This document shows positions 1 to 7,659 of a DNA stretch of 45,626 bases, in pieces. The notes beneath the pieces are model-generated. The model saw only the letters and a program-made list of their open reading frames with translations. It had not been told where the DNA came from and did not search any database. Source of the DNA: Roseovarius sp. (GTDB taxonomy: Bacteria; Pseudomonadota; Alphaproteobacteria; Rhodobacterales; Rhodobacteraceae). Location: the NCBI GenBank assembly GCA_024636515.1, contig JAGXGX010000113.1, forward strand, positions 1-45,626, in the 5' to 3' direction. The stretch's first letter is position 1. Every line of letters begins with the position of its first letter. The position numbers and the translations under genes are program-made.

Positions 1-1
1 G

Positions 2-733
2 ATGCCGCGGATGAAGCCGCCATTCCCGGCGGGCGCGGGCCTTTATGGCTGCCCGACCACTGTGAACAACGTCGAGAGCATCGCTGTCGTGCCCACCATC
101 CTGCGGCGCGGGCCAGAATGGTTCGCGGGTTTTGGCCGTCCGAATAATGCAGGCACCAAGCTGTTTGCGATCTCGGGACACGTCAATAACCCTTGCGTGG
201 TTGAGGAGGCAATGAGCGTCAATTTTGAAGAGCTGATCGAGAAGCATTGCGGCGGTATTCGCGGCGGCTGGGATAATCTAAAGGCCGTGATCCCCGGCGG
301 CAGTTCCGTTCCGCTGATCCGGGGCGAGAATATGCGCGAGGCGATCATGGACTTTGACTACTTGCGCGATCAGCGCAGCGGTCTGGGCACCGCCGCCGTC
401 ATCGTGATGGACCAATCCACCGACGTCATCAAAGCGATCTGGCGTCTGTCAAAATTCTACAAGCACGAAAGCTGCGGCCAGTGCACCCCCTGCCGCGAAG
501 GCACCGGCTGGATGATGCGGGTGATGGATCGCCTTGTGACCGGCGACGCAGAGCCTGAGGAAATTGACATGCTGCTCGACGTGACCAAGCAGGTGGAAGG
601 CCACACGATCTGCGCCCTTGGCGATGCGGCGGCGTGGCCAATTCAAGGCCTCATCCGCAACTTCCGCGATGAGATCGAGGACCGCATTAAGCACAAGCGC
701 GGCACCTCCTCGCGTCCGGTGGCGGCAGAGTAA
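2..733 (+). CDS. nuoF: NADH-quinone oxidoreductase subunit F, 3' part
   Basis: C-terminal 243 residues of the NADH-binding subunit of respiratory complex I, which carries FMN and iron-sulfur cluster N3 in the peripheral arm; the 5' end lies outside the window. The fragment opens with the family-typical PRMKPPFPA and [13 protein letters not shown] stretches. The N3 ligands are visible as C158, C161 and C164 ([11 protein letters not shown]) and C204 (TICALGDAA). The first Met of the open frame is internal to the protein, not a start. The gene ends about 90 bases before a lipoprotein gene in the same orientation and heads the nuo operon seen here. Certain call. Confidence 0.97.
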   Translation: MPRMKPPFPAGAGLYGCPTTVNNVESIAVVPTILRRGPEWFAGFGRPNNAGTKLFAISGHVNNPCVVEEAMSVNFEELIEKHCGGIRGGWDNLKAVIPGGSSVPLIRGENMREAIMDFDYLRDQRSGLGTAAVIVMDQSTDVIKAIWRLSKFYKHESCGQCTPCREGTGWMMRVMDRLVTGDAEPEEIDMLLDVTKQVEGHTICALGDAAAWPIQGLIRNFRDEIEDRIKHKRGTSSRPVAAE

Positions 734-822
734 ATGGATATTTTCGCCGCATATGGTCATGCGTTCGGCGCACTGACATATAGAATGTCGGCGGCTTTTG
801 CGATTTTCGAAGGATGAGTAGA

Positions 823-1155
823 ATGATGCGACCGATGATCGTGGCGCTTGCCGCCACCCTCGCCCTAACAGCCTGCGGCAAGCCGGGCAGTAGGGTGCGG
901 TTCGACGACAACTACTATCCGGCCAAGCTAAGCAAGGTTGGCGATCGGCGCGAAGATTTCGTCGTTGCCGTGCAGGACCCCGGTCAGGGCATCGCGGGGG
1001 CGCGCGAGGCAGGCCGGTTCGAGGCGACGCGCTATTGCGTCGAGACTTTTGGCGACAGCGACATCATCTGGCAGGCTGGTTATGACCCCGATAACGGCGC
1101 GGCCGTCATCGACAATGGCAAGCTGATTTTGCGTGGAAGTTGCGTGGTATGGTAG
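823..1155 (+). CDS. small predicted lipoprotein in nuo operon
   Basis: Unrecognised 110-residue protein. The N-terminus is a lipoprotein signal: a hydrophobic stretch ending in LTAC, so the mature protein should start at that Cys and be membrane-anchored in the periplasm. The mature part has one Cys pair (in RYCVETFG and the C-terminal GSCVVW) that could form a disulfide. I chose the ATG at 823 because GAAGGA at 808-813 sits at good ribosome-binding distance; an in-frame ATG at 814 directly abuts that site. The gene lies between nuoF and nuoG, co-oriented, so it is probably co-transcribed with complex I genes. The Paracoccus nqo cluster is known to hold several unidentified reading frames in comparable places. 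Function unknown. Confidence 0.75.
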   Translation: MMRPMIVALAATLALTACGKPGSRVRFDDNYYPAKLSKVGDRREDFVVAVQDPGQGIAGAREAGRFEATRYCVETFGDSDIIWQAGYDPDNGAAVIDNGKLILRGSCVVW

Positions 1156-1289
1156 ATCTGGCCCTAGCATCGGCGGCGTTTTGCGCATGCTATTGCATAA
1201 CAGCGGCGACGCTCTCCATTTATGCTCAAGGCGCGCGTGCGGTGGCACGGGCGCCCCAACGCACAAAAGGAACAAAACCATGCGCTTAA
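1149..1289 (+). CDS. possible 46-residue membrane protein
   Basis: Small open frame that fills the gap between the lipoprotein gene and the DUF5333 gene. Its ATG overlaps the end of the former (stop at 1153-1155) by 7 bases and its stop overlaps the start of the latter by 10 bases, the layout of translationally coupled genes. The first 27 residues are hydrophobic and Cys-containing (AAFCACYCITAATL), consistent with one membrane helix; the rest is basic. GGAAG about 9 bases upstream could serve as ribosome-binding site. No family recognised. It may be chance; codon conservation in relatives would decide. Confidence 0.35.
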   Translation: MVDLALASAAFCACYCITAATLSIYAQGARAVARAPQRTKGTKPCA

Positions 1290-1681
1290 TGCTAACCACG
1301 GTCCTCGCCCTCAGTCTTGCCGGGACGGGGGGTATTGCCCGCGCCGATCTGGCCGCCGAGAAGGATATTAACGCCGGTCTGCTGACCGTCGCCATTGCGG
1401 ACAAAATCCGCCGCGAATGTAGTGATGTGTCGGCCAAGTTCTGGGCCGCGCGCAGCTATGCCAATCAGCTAAAAGGGCTGGCCATCAAACGCGGCTATAC
1501 CGAAGCGCAGATCGACGCCTATATCAATAGCGACGCCGAGCAGGACAAAATGCGCGCGCGGCGCAACGCCTATATAAAGTCGAAGGGCGCCAGCAATTCC
1601 GACGCCGCCAGCCTGTGCCGCCTTGGCCGGGAAGAAATCAAGAACCGCAGCCACGTAGGCTCTTTCCTGAAAGCAAAGTGA
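1280..1681 (+). CDS. DUF5333 family periplasmic protein
   Basis: 133-residue protein with a cleavable signal peptide ([22 protein letters not shown], cleavage near residue 22) followed by a helical, charged domain that I recognise as the DUF5333 family of Rhodobacterales. Two Cys residues (RRECSDV and ASLCRLG) could pair in the periplasm. The start at 1280 was chosen over an upstream in-frame ATG at 1133 because the signal peptide begins here and AAAGGA lies upstream. The gene ends 5 bases before nuoG. Function is unknown; constant placement in the complex I operon suggests a role in assembly, stability or envelope-side function of the enzyme, but that is inference. Confidence 0.8.
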   Translation: MRLMLTTVLALSLAGTGGIARADLAAEKDINAGLLTVAIADKIRRECSDVSAKFWAARSYANQLKGLAIKRGYTEAQIDAYINSDAEQDKMRARRNAYIKSKGASNSDAASLCRLGREEIKNRSHVGSFLKAK

Positions 1682-1686
1682 ATATC

Positions 1687-3708
1687 ATGACCGACCTCCG
1701 CAAAGTGAACATCGACGGAACCGAGATCGAAGTGGACGGGGCGATGACCCTGATTCAGGCGTGCGAGCAAGCGGGCATAGAAATCCCGCGTTTTTGCTAT
1801 CACGAGCGTCTGTCGATCGCCGGTAACTGCCGCATGTGCCTTGTGGAGGTCGTCGGCGGCCCGCCTAAACCTGCGGCAAGCTGCGCGATGCAGGTCCGCG
1901 ATCTGCGCCCCGGCAAAGATGGCGAGGCGCCTATGGTTCGGACGAACTCGCCCATGGTCAAGAAGGCCCGCGAGGGCGTGATGGAGTTCCTGCTGATCAA
2001 CCACCCGCTTGACTGCCCTATCTGCGATCAAGGCGGGGAGTGTGACTTGCAAGATCAGGCGATGGCATATGGCGTTGATTTCAGCCGCTTTCGCGAGCCG
2101 AAGCGCGCCAGCACCGATCTGAATCTCGGCCCGCTGGTCGAGACGCATATGACGCGCTGCATTTCCTGCACCCGTTGCGTGCGGTTCACTACCGAGGTCG
2201 CGGGCATTGATCAGATGGGCCAGACGGGCCGCGGCGAGGATTCCGAGATTACCAGCTATCTGGGCGAAACGCTGGACAGCAACTTGCAGGGCAACATCAT
2301 TGATTTGTGCCCCGTGGGTGCGCTGGTGTCCAAACCCTATGCCTTCACCGCCCGGCCATGGGAACTGACCAAGACCGAAACCATCGACGTTATGGATGCG
2401 CTTGGAAGCAACATCCGGGTGGACACCAAGGGCCGCGAAGTCATGCGGATGCTGCCGCGCAACCATGACGGCGTGAACGAGGAGTGGATTTCGGACAAGA
2501 CCCGCTTTGTCTGGGACGGCTTGCGCCGCCAGCGGCTGGACACGCCCTATATCCGCGAGAATGGCACGCTGCGCGCGGCCACTTGGCCCGAAGCATTAGG
2601 CGCGGCTGCGGCCGCAATGAAGGGCAAGAAGATTGCTGGCCTCGTCGGTGATCTGGTGCCGGTTGAGGCTGCATTCGCGCTGAAACAGCTTATCGAGGGG
2701 CAGGGCGGCCATGTCGAGTGCCGCACCGATGGGGCCAAGCTGCCTGCTGGCAATCGCTCGGGCTATGTCGGGACCGCGCGGATTGAGGATCTGGACAACG
2801 CCGAGATGATCCAGATCATCGGTGCGAACCCTGCGATTGAGGCGCCCGTTCTGAATGCGCGTATCCGCAAAGCATGGCTGCGCGGTGCAAAGGTTGGTCT
2901 GGTCGGCGAGGCGTGCAATCTGACCTATGAATACGCCCATGTCGGCACGGATCGCGCGGCGCTGGAGAAGCTGTCTTCGCAAGATATCACCGACGAGACA
3001 AAGGCCAAGAAATCCATTGTGATCGTGGGGCAGGGCGCTTTGATGGAAGCCGACGGCGATGCTGTATTGGCCCATGCGATGAAGTTAGCCGAGAATACCA
3101 AATCACTATTGATGGTGCTGCATACGGCTGCGGGCCGCGTCGGTGCGATGGATGTCGGCGCGGTTACCCAAGGAGGCATTGAGGCCGCGATGGACGGCGT
3201 CGAGGTGGTCTATAACCTTGGTGCCGACGAGGGCGAGATTAAGGACGCCCCGTTCGTGATCTACCAAGGCAGCCACGGCGACCGCGGCGCGCACCGTGCT
3301 GACGTGATCCTGCCGGGCGCGGCCTACACCGAAGAACCGGGGCTCTTTGTAAATACCGAAGGACGCCCCCAACTGGCCTTGCGCGCCAGCTTCGCCCCCG
3401 GCGAGGCCAAGGAGAACTGGGCAATCCTGCGCGCGCTCTCGGGCGAAATGGGCAGCGTTCTGCCCTATGACAGCCTGCCGCAACTGCGCCAAGCGCTGGT
3501 CGCCGCCGTGCCGCATCTGGCCGAAATCGATCAAGTTCCCGAGAATGAGTGGCAACCCATCGAGGCCAGCGCGATGGGCGACGCGACCTTCCGCGGCGCG
3601 ATCAAGGATCACTACCTGACCAATCCGATTGCCCGCGCGAGCGAGGTGATGGCCCAGCTCAGCGCAAACGCCAAGGCGCGCCGCGCACCCAAGCTGGCAG
3701 CGGAGTGA
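1687..3708 (+). CDS. nuoG: NADH-quinone oxidoreductase subunit G
   Basis: 673-residue iron-sulfur subunit of the peripheral arm of complex I, length typical for alphaproteobacteria. The N-terminal 2Fe-2S (N1b) ligands are C37, C48, C51 and C66. The His-coordinated 4Fe-4S cluster N5 follows at H106, C110, C113 and C119, then N4 at C158, C161, C164 with the fourth Cys in DLCPVGAL. The remainder is a molybdopterin-oxidoreductase-like fold that has lost cofactor function in this family. I saw no CxxC..C set for the extra N7 cluster found in E. coli. The ATG at 1687 gives the expected N-terminus ([11 protein letters not shown]); an upstream in-frame ATG runs through the DUF5333 gene and is artefactual. 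Confidence 0.97.
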   Translation: MTDLRKVNIDGTEIEVDGAMTLIQACEQAGIEIPRFCYHERLSIAGNCRMCLVEVVGGPPKPAASCAMQVRDLRPGKDGEAPMVRTNSPMVKKAREGVMEFLLINHPLDCPICDQGGECDLQDQAMAYGVDFSRFREPKRASTDLNLGPLVETHMTRCISCTRCVRFTTEVAGIDQMGQTGRGEDSEITSYLGETLDSNLQGNIIDLCPVGALVSKPYAFTARPWELTKTETIDVMDALGSNIRVDTKGREVMRMLPRNHDGVNEEWISDKTRFVWDGLRRQRLDTPYIRENGTLRAATWPEALGAAAAAMKGKKIAGLVGDLVPVEAAFALKQLIEGQGGHVECRTDGAKLPAGNRSGYVGTARIEDLDNAEMIQIIGANPAIEAPVLNARIRKAWLRGAKVGLVGEACNLTYEYAHVGTDRAALEKLSSQDITDETKAKKSIVIVGQGALMEADGDAVLAHAMKLAENTKSLLMVLHTAAGRVGAMDVGAVTQGGIEAAMDGVEVVYNLGADEGEIKDAPFVIYQGSHGDRGAHRADVILPGAAYTEEPGLFVNTEGRPQLALRASFAPGEAKENWAILRALSGEMGSVLPYDSLPQLRQALVAAVPHLAEIDQVPENEWQPIEASAMGDATFRGAIKDHYLTNPIARASEVMAQLSANAKARRAPKLAAE

Positions 3709-3710
3709 CC

Positions 3711-4112
3711 ATGCGCGCGCTGCGACATATCCCGGCCCTCGGCCTAGCGGCGCTTGTTCTGGCAGGCTGCGCTTCGACCAGCGAGATGGAGGGCTATGTT
3801 GGCCGCTCCATCGCGGAGCCGATTCTGGATCACGGCAGCCCGGCTGAAGTGTTTCAGCTGTCGGACGGGCGCCGCGCCTATCAGTGGGAAATCACGACCG
3901 AAGGCTTTCGACCCGCGCCCCGGCCCACCATCGGTGTAGGCATTGGGATCGGCAGAGGCGGCTGGGGCGGCGGATGGGGCGGGGGGATCACCACGCTTAA
4001 TCAATCCTACGTGCCCTATTCAAAAACGTGCCGTTACACCCTTTTGGCAGACCAGCGCGGCAAGGACTGGATTGTCAGCAGCTTTCGCAAGCCCGCGCAG
4101 GGATGTGCATGA
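3711..4112 (+). CDS. glycine-rich predicted lipoprotein
   Basis: 133-residue protein starting 2 bases after nuoG. A lipoprotein signal ends in LAGC (Cys about residue 21). The mature domain begins with EGYVGRSIAEPILDHGSPAEVFQLSDGRRAYQW split across a pattern common to small proteobacterial lipoproteins of unknown role. A Gly/Trp-rich linker (GIGRGGWGGGWGGG) follows, then a C-terminal segment with a Cys pair (KTCRYTLL and AQGC). The stop overlaps the next gene by 4 bases (ATGA), so translation of the two lipoproteins is probably coupled. No specific function is known to me; the position inside the nuo operon suggests an envelope partner of complex I or of the respiratory chain. Confidence 0.8.
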   Translation: MRALRHIPALGLAALVLAGCASTSEMEGYVGRSIAEPILDHGSPAEVFQLSDGRRAYQWEITTEGFRPAPRPTIGVGIGIGRGGWGGGWGGGITTLNQSYVPYSKTCRYTLLADQRGKDWIVSSFRKPAQGCA

Positions 4113-4498
4113 TCCGCGTTGGCGCAGTGATGTTGCCACTGGCTATCGCTGTGGCCGGATGTGAGGACGCAAACGACAAAAACGCGTTTGCGCCCGAGTA
4201 CCAAGGGGTCAAGACTGACCTGCTGGACGGCGATCTGGTGAATTTCCACGTCGCGATGACCGGTGCACGTGGTAGCGCCGATGTGGCACGCTACGCAGAA
4301 TGTGCTGCCGCGCAGTATGCCCTGATCCGGGGATACGGATTCGCGCGCCATGTACGCACGAATATCGCGGATGAGGGTGGCATCTGGCGCGCCGATGCGG
4401 TTTATACGATCTCGCCTGCATTGCCGCGCGGGCTAAAGACAATCGACGCCGAAGTCGTCGCCGCCGACTGTGCGGAAAACGGAATACCGATGGTATGA
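4109..4498 (+). CDS. predicted lipoprotein in nuo operon
   Basis: 129-residue protein with signal peptide and lipobox VAGC (Cys near residue 19: [18 protein letters not shown]). The mature region has further Cys residues (YAECAAAQ and AADCAENG), which may form a disulfide. ATG at 4109 overlaps the stop of the preceding lipoprotein gene; a second in-frame ATG lies two codons upstream at 4103. The gene ends 7 bases before nuoH. No family recognised with certainty. It belongs to the set of non-subunit genes threaded through this complex I operon, and its likely location is the periplasmic face of the inner membrane or the outer membrane. Confidence 0.75.
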   Translation: MIRVGAVMLPLAIAVAGCEDANDKNAFAPEYQGVKTDLLDGDLVNFHVAMTGARGSADVARYAECAAAQYALIRGYGFARHVRTNIADEGGIWRADAVYTISPALPRGLKTIDAEVVAADCAENGIPMV

Positions 4499-4505
4499 GG
4501 ACCTG

Positions 4506-5543
4506 ATGGCTGAATTCTTTACCACCCCGTTCGGGGCGATCCTGCTGATTTTCGCACAATGTCTGGCGATGCTGGGCTTTGTTATGATTAGCCTTTTGTT
4601 CCTCGTCTATGGCGACCGGAAAATCTGGGCCGCGGTCCAGATGCGGCGTGGCCCGAACGTGGTGGGCGTGTTTGGCCTGCTGCAATCGGTGGCAGATGCG
4701 CTGAAATACGTGGTCAAAGAGGTGGTTATCCCGGCCGGCGCGGATAAGACCGTGTTCATCATGGCGCCCATCGTCAGCTTCGTTCTGGCCGTCATCGCGT
4801 GGGCGGTGATCCCGATGGCAGACGGCTGGGTGCTGTCAGACATCAACGTGGCGGTCCTCTATGTCTTTGCCGTCTCGTCGCTCGAGGTCTACGGCGTCAT
4901 CATGGGCGGCTGGGCATCAAACTCCAAATATCCATTCCTCGGCTCGCTGCGCTCTGCGGCGCAGATGATTTCTTATGAGGTGTCGCTAGGCCTTATTATT
5001 ATTGGCATCATCATCTCGACCGGTAGCCTGAACTTTGGCGATATTGTCGGCGCGCAAGATACCAAATACGGGTTCTTCGGCTGGTATTGGCTGCCGCACC
5101 TACCCATGGTGTTCCTGTTTTTCATCTCGGCGCTGGCCGAAACGAACCGCCCGCCGTTCGACCTGCCTGAGGCCGAATCCGAACTGGTCGCAGGCTATCA
5201 GGTAGAATACTCGGCCACGCCCTTCTTGCTGTTTATGGCGGGCGAATACATCGCGATTTTCCTGATGTGTGCGCTGACATCGCTGCTGTTCTTTGGCGGC
5301 TGGCTGTCGCCCATCCCGGGCCTGCCGGACGGTGTGCTGTGGATGATCGGCAAGATGGCGTTCTTCTTCTTCCTCTTCGCAATGGTCAAGGCGATCACGC
5401 CGCGCTACCGCTATGACCAACTGATGCGCATTGGTTGGAAGGTGTTTTTGCCGCTCAGCCTCGCTTGGGTCGTCATCATCTCCTTCCTCGCCAAGTTCGA
5501 AGTGCTGGGCGCTTTCTGGGCGCGTTACGCGATGGGGGGCTAA
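4506..5543 (+). CDS. nuoH: NADH-quinone oxidoreductase subunit H
   Basis: 345-residue integral membrane subunit (ND1 homologue) that forms the quinone-binding chamber at the junction of the peripheral and membrane arms of complex I. Eight or so transmembrane helices are apparent. Signature stretches are [18 protein letters not shown] near the N-terminus and, from about residue 210, the acidic loop [20 protein letters not shown] that contacts quinone and couples electron transfer to proton pumping. I took the ATG at 4506 ([10 protein letters not shown]), which matches the family's N-terminus; the longer frame begins inside the preceding gene. Confidence 0.97.
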   Translation: MAEFFTTPFGAILLIFAQCLAMLGFVMISLLFLVYGDRKIWAAVQMRRGPNVVGVFGLLQSVADALKYVVKEVVIPAGADKTVFIMAPIVSFVLAVIAWAVIPMADGWVLSDINVAVLYVFAVSSLEVYGVIMGGWASNSKYPFLGSLRSAAQMISYEVSLGLIIIGIIISTGSLNFGDIVGAQDTKYGFFGWYWLPHLPMVFLFFISALAETNRPPFDLPEAESELVAGYQVEYSATPFLLFMAGEYIAIFLMCALTSLLFFGGWLSPIPGLPDGVLWMIGKMAFFFFLFAMVKAITPRYRYDQLMRIGWKVFLPLSLAWVVIISFLAKFEVLGAFWARYAMGG

Positions 5544-5547
5544 GCGG

Positions 5548-5640
5548 ATGCGTGCGAACAGCCGCTGGAATGGTGCCGCCAATGCAGGTATGACCCGGCT
5601 AAGCGGCGAGTCACGCGCAACCACGGATGCAAGGAGCTGA
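5548..5640 (+). CDS. possible 30-residue ORF between nuoH and nuoI
   Basis: A short frame beginning [14 protein letters not shown] fills most of the 101-base space between nuoH and nuoI. A G-rich run at the end of nuoH (GGGGGG about 9 bases upstream) could act as ribosome-binding site. The peptide is polar and basic with no recognisable motif. Its own end contains the AAGGAG that serves nuoI. It may simply be an open stretch; kept at low confidence because the gap otherwise holds nothing. Confidence 0.15.
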   Translation: MRANSRWNGAANAGMTRLSGESRATTDARS

Positions 5641-5644
5641 CGCA

Positions 5645-6139
5645 ATGGCGAATATCGATTATGGACGGGCGGTTGGCTACTTCCTATTGAGCGATGTGTG
5701 GAAGGGACTGGGGCTGGGCCTCAAGTACTTCTTTGCGCCCAAGGTGACGCTGAACTACCCGCACGAAAAAGGCTACCTGTCCCCCCGTTTCCGGGGCGAA
5801 CATGCGCTGCGCCGCTACCCCAACGGGGAAGAGCGCTGCATTGCGTGCAAGCTGTGCGAGGCGATTTGCCCCGCGCAGGCGATCACCATCGATGCCGAGC
5901 CGCGGGACGACGGCAGCCGCCGCACCACGCGCTATGACATCGACATGACGAAATGCATCTATTGCGGCTTCTGCCAGGAGGCGTGCCCGGTTGACGCCAT
6001 CGTTGAGGGGCCGAACTTTGAGTTTTCCACTGAGACGCGCGAAGAGTTGTTCTATGATAAGGACAAGCTGCTGGATAATGGCGACCGCTGGGAAGCCGAG
6101 ATCGCGCGCAACCTAGAGCTGGACGCACCCTACAGATGA
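5645..6139 (+). CDS. nuoI: NADH-quinone oxidoreductase subunit I
   Basis: 164-residue ferredoxin-like subunit of complex I that holds clusters N6a and N6b and hands electrons towards N2. Two 4Fe-4S motifs are complete: C65, C68, C71, C75 ([11 protein letters not shown]) and C104, C107, C110, C114 ([11 protein letters not shown]). The N-terminal amphipathic segment ([10 protein letters not shown]) is the usual membrane-surface anchor. AAGGAG lies about 9 bases before the ATG at 5645. The stop codon overlaps the start of the CMD-like gene by 4 bases (ATGA), indicating coupled translation with a non-subunit protein. Confidence 0.97.
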   Translation: MANIDYGRAVGYFLLSDVWKGLGLGLKYFFAPKVTLNYPHEKGYLSPRFRGEHALRRYPNGEERCIACKLCEAICPAQAITIDAEPRDDGSRRTTRYDIDMTKCIYCGFCQEACPVDAIVEGPNFEFSTETREELFYDKDKLLDNGDRWEAEIARNLELDAPYR

Positions 6140-6549
6140 CCAAATCTTCGAACCCCTTTGAGCACATGATGAAACAGATGCAGGACATGGCAAAATCCAT
6201 GGCCCCCGGCATGGATGCGTTTTCGCCCAAGGCGTTTGAGGCGATGTGGCAGACGATGCCAAAGGATCTGATGGAGATGACGTTCGGCAAGGGCTTGAAC
6301 CCGGATGGGCTTGATGCCAAGACGCGGCTCTTGCTGACGCTGGCGGGACTGACGATGCAGGGCGCGCAGGCCGACACGGCAGTGCGCATGACCGTGCGCC
6401 ACGCCCGCGAGGCAGGCGCGACCGATGCCGAAGTGGCCGAGACGATTGCCACCATGTCGATGTTCGCCGGCGCGCCGGCCAGCACCCGCGCGATGGAGCT
6501 TGCGCGCGACGTGATGGACGGGGAAACCGAAGAAGGAAATGACACATGA
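6136..6549 (+). CDS. carboxymuconolactone decarboxylase-like protein
   Basis: 137-residue, all-helical protein whose central part ([16 protein letters not shown] through [22 protein letters not shown]) matches the CMD/AhpD-like fold. The redox CxxC of AhpD-type members is absent and the protein contains no Cys at all, so it is not a peroxidase partner of that kind. The N-terminal 40 residues are Met-rich and helical ([13 protein letters not shown]). It overlaps nuoI by 4 bases upstream and nuoJ by 4 bases downstream, so it is embedded in the complex I operon and probably made in proportion to the subunits. Function in that context is unknown; an assembly or regulatory role is inference. Confidence 0.85.
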   Translation: MTKSSNPFEHMMKQMQDMAKSMAPGMDAFSPKAFEAMWQTMPKDLMEMTFGKGLNPDGLDAKTRLLLTLAGLTMQGAQADTAVRMTVRHAREAGATDAEVAETIATMSMFAGAPASTRAMELARDVMDGETEEGNDT

Positions 6550-7154
6550 CCGCGATGGCGTTTGCGTTCTATATGTTTGCGATATCGGCTCTGGTTGGCG
6601 GCCTTTTCACCGTTATCAGCCGCAATCCGGTACATTCGGTGCTGTGGCTGATCCTGTCATTCATTAGTGCGGCTGGCCTCTTTGTCCTGCTGGGTGCTGA
6701 ATTCGTCGCCATGCTGCTGGTCATCGTTTATGTCGGTGCGGTCGCAGTCCTCTTCCTCTTTGTGGTGATGATGCTGGACGTCGATTTCGCCGAGCTTAAG
6801 GCCGAGATGGCAAGGTATATGCCCCTCGCGCTGCTGATCGCCGTGATCCTCTTGATGCAGTTCGGTATCGCTTTTGGCGCGTGGGAGGTCAGTCCCGGTG
6901 CGGAGGCCGCCGCCGTCGCGCCCACGCCTGTGGATGTACAAAACACAGCTGCGCTGGGCCTGCTGCTCTATGACAAATACTTCCTGCTGTTCCAGCTGGC
7001 GGGTCTGATCCTGCTGGTCGCGATGATCGGCGCCATTGTCCTGACATTGCGCCATCGCACGGATATCAAGCGCCAGAACGTGCTGCACCAGATGTGGCGT
7101 GATCCGGCCAAGGCAATGGAACTAAAAGACGTCAAGCCAGGGCAGGGCCTGTAA
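6546..7154 (+). CDS. nuoJ: NADH-quinone oxidoreductase subunit J
   Basis: 202-residue membrane subunit (ND6 homologue) of complex I with about five transmembrane helices. The conserved helix-3 region that forms the pi-bulge and links quinone chemistry to pumping is seen as [28 protein letters not shown]. The C-terminal tail after the last helix ([11 protein letters not shown]) is cytoplasmic and basic. The start codon overlaps the stop of the CMD-like gene, and GAAGGA lies upstream within that gene. The insert between helices 4 and 5 ([12 protein letters not shown]) is longer and more polar than in E. coli. Confidence 0.96.
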   Translation: MTAMAFAFYMFAISALVGGLFTVISRNPVHSVLWLILSFISAAGLFVLLGAEFVAMLLVIVYVGAVAVLFLFVVMMLDVDFAELKAEMARYMPLALLIAVILLMQFGIAFGAWEVSPGAEAAAVAPTPVDVQNTAALGLLLYDKYFLLFQLAGLILLVAMIGAIVLTLRHRTDIKRQNVLHQMWRDPAKAMELKDVKPGQGL

Positions 7155-7218
7155 GGCCCGCCTACCAACTATAATATGCGGCGCAAAACGTGCCGCGATG
7201 AGCCGAGGAATGAAACTA

Positions 7219-7293
7219 ATGTCCAGAAATACAATCGTGGTGCTGATCGTCGTTTTGGTCGTCCTCTTGGGCGGCTATACGCTGATCGGCTAA
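7219..7293 (+). CDS. 24-residue single-helix membrane peptide
   Basis: Very short frame between nuoJ and nuoK encoding MSRNTIVVLIVVLVVLLGGY plus four residues: three polar or basic residues and then one continuous hydrophobic helix, the layout of a small membrane miniprotein with its N-terminus in the cytoplasm. GAGG at 7205-7208 is well placed for the ATG at 7219; another in-frame ATG at 7210 abuts it. The surrounding 195 bases between nuoJ and nuoK hold no other gene. Composition and the ribosome-binding site argue it is real; I cannot name a family. It might be a supernumerary membrane peptide of complex I. Confidence 0.5.
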   Translation: MSRNTIVVLIVVLVVLLGGYTLIG

Positions 7294-7349
7294 GACGCCC
7301 GCCAAGACGCCGGAACAAGGCGCGAGACAGAAAAGACTGAGGGACAGAC

Positions 7350-7655
7350 ATGATCGGAATTGAACATTACCTGACGGTGGCGGCGACGCTGTTTGTCATT
7401 GGCATCTTCGGGCTTTTCCTGAACCGTAAGAACGTGATCATTCTGCTCATGTCGATTGAGTTGATGTTGCTGGCAGTGAATATCAATCTTGTCGCATTCT
7501 CCAGCTTTTCAAACGATCTAGCCGGGCAGGTGTTTACCCTCTTGGTCCTGACCGTCGCCGCCGCCGAGGCTGCAATCGGCCTTGCGATCCTCGTCTGCTT
7601 TTTCCGCAACCGCGGGACTATCGCGGTCGAAGACGTCAACGTGATGAAGGGCTGA
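7350..7655 (+). CDS. nuoK: NADH-quinone oxidoreductase subunit K
   Basis: 101-residue membrane subunit (ND4L homologue) with three transmembrane helices, the exact usual length. The conserved acidic residues for proton transfer are in the helices around [19 protein letters not shown] and [24 protein letters not shown] upstream of the ATG at 7350 is a good ribosome-binding site. The stop is followed 4 bases later by the nuoL start. Confidence 0.97.
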   Translation: MIGIEHYLTVAATLFVIGIFGLFLNRKNVIILLMSIELMLLAVNINLVAFSSFSNDLAGQVFTLLVLTVAAAEAAIGLAILVCFFRNRGTIAVEDVNVMKG

Positions 7656-7659
7656 CATC

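Noticed and set aside
1570-2466. 298-codon open frame antisense to nuoG
   Set aside because: Shadow frame opposite a gene with intact iron-sulfur motifs; no domain recognised.
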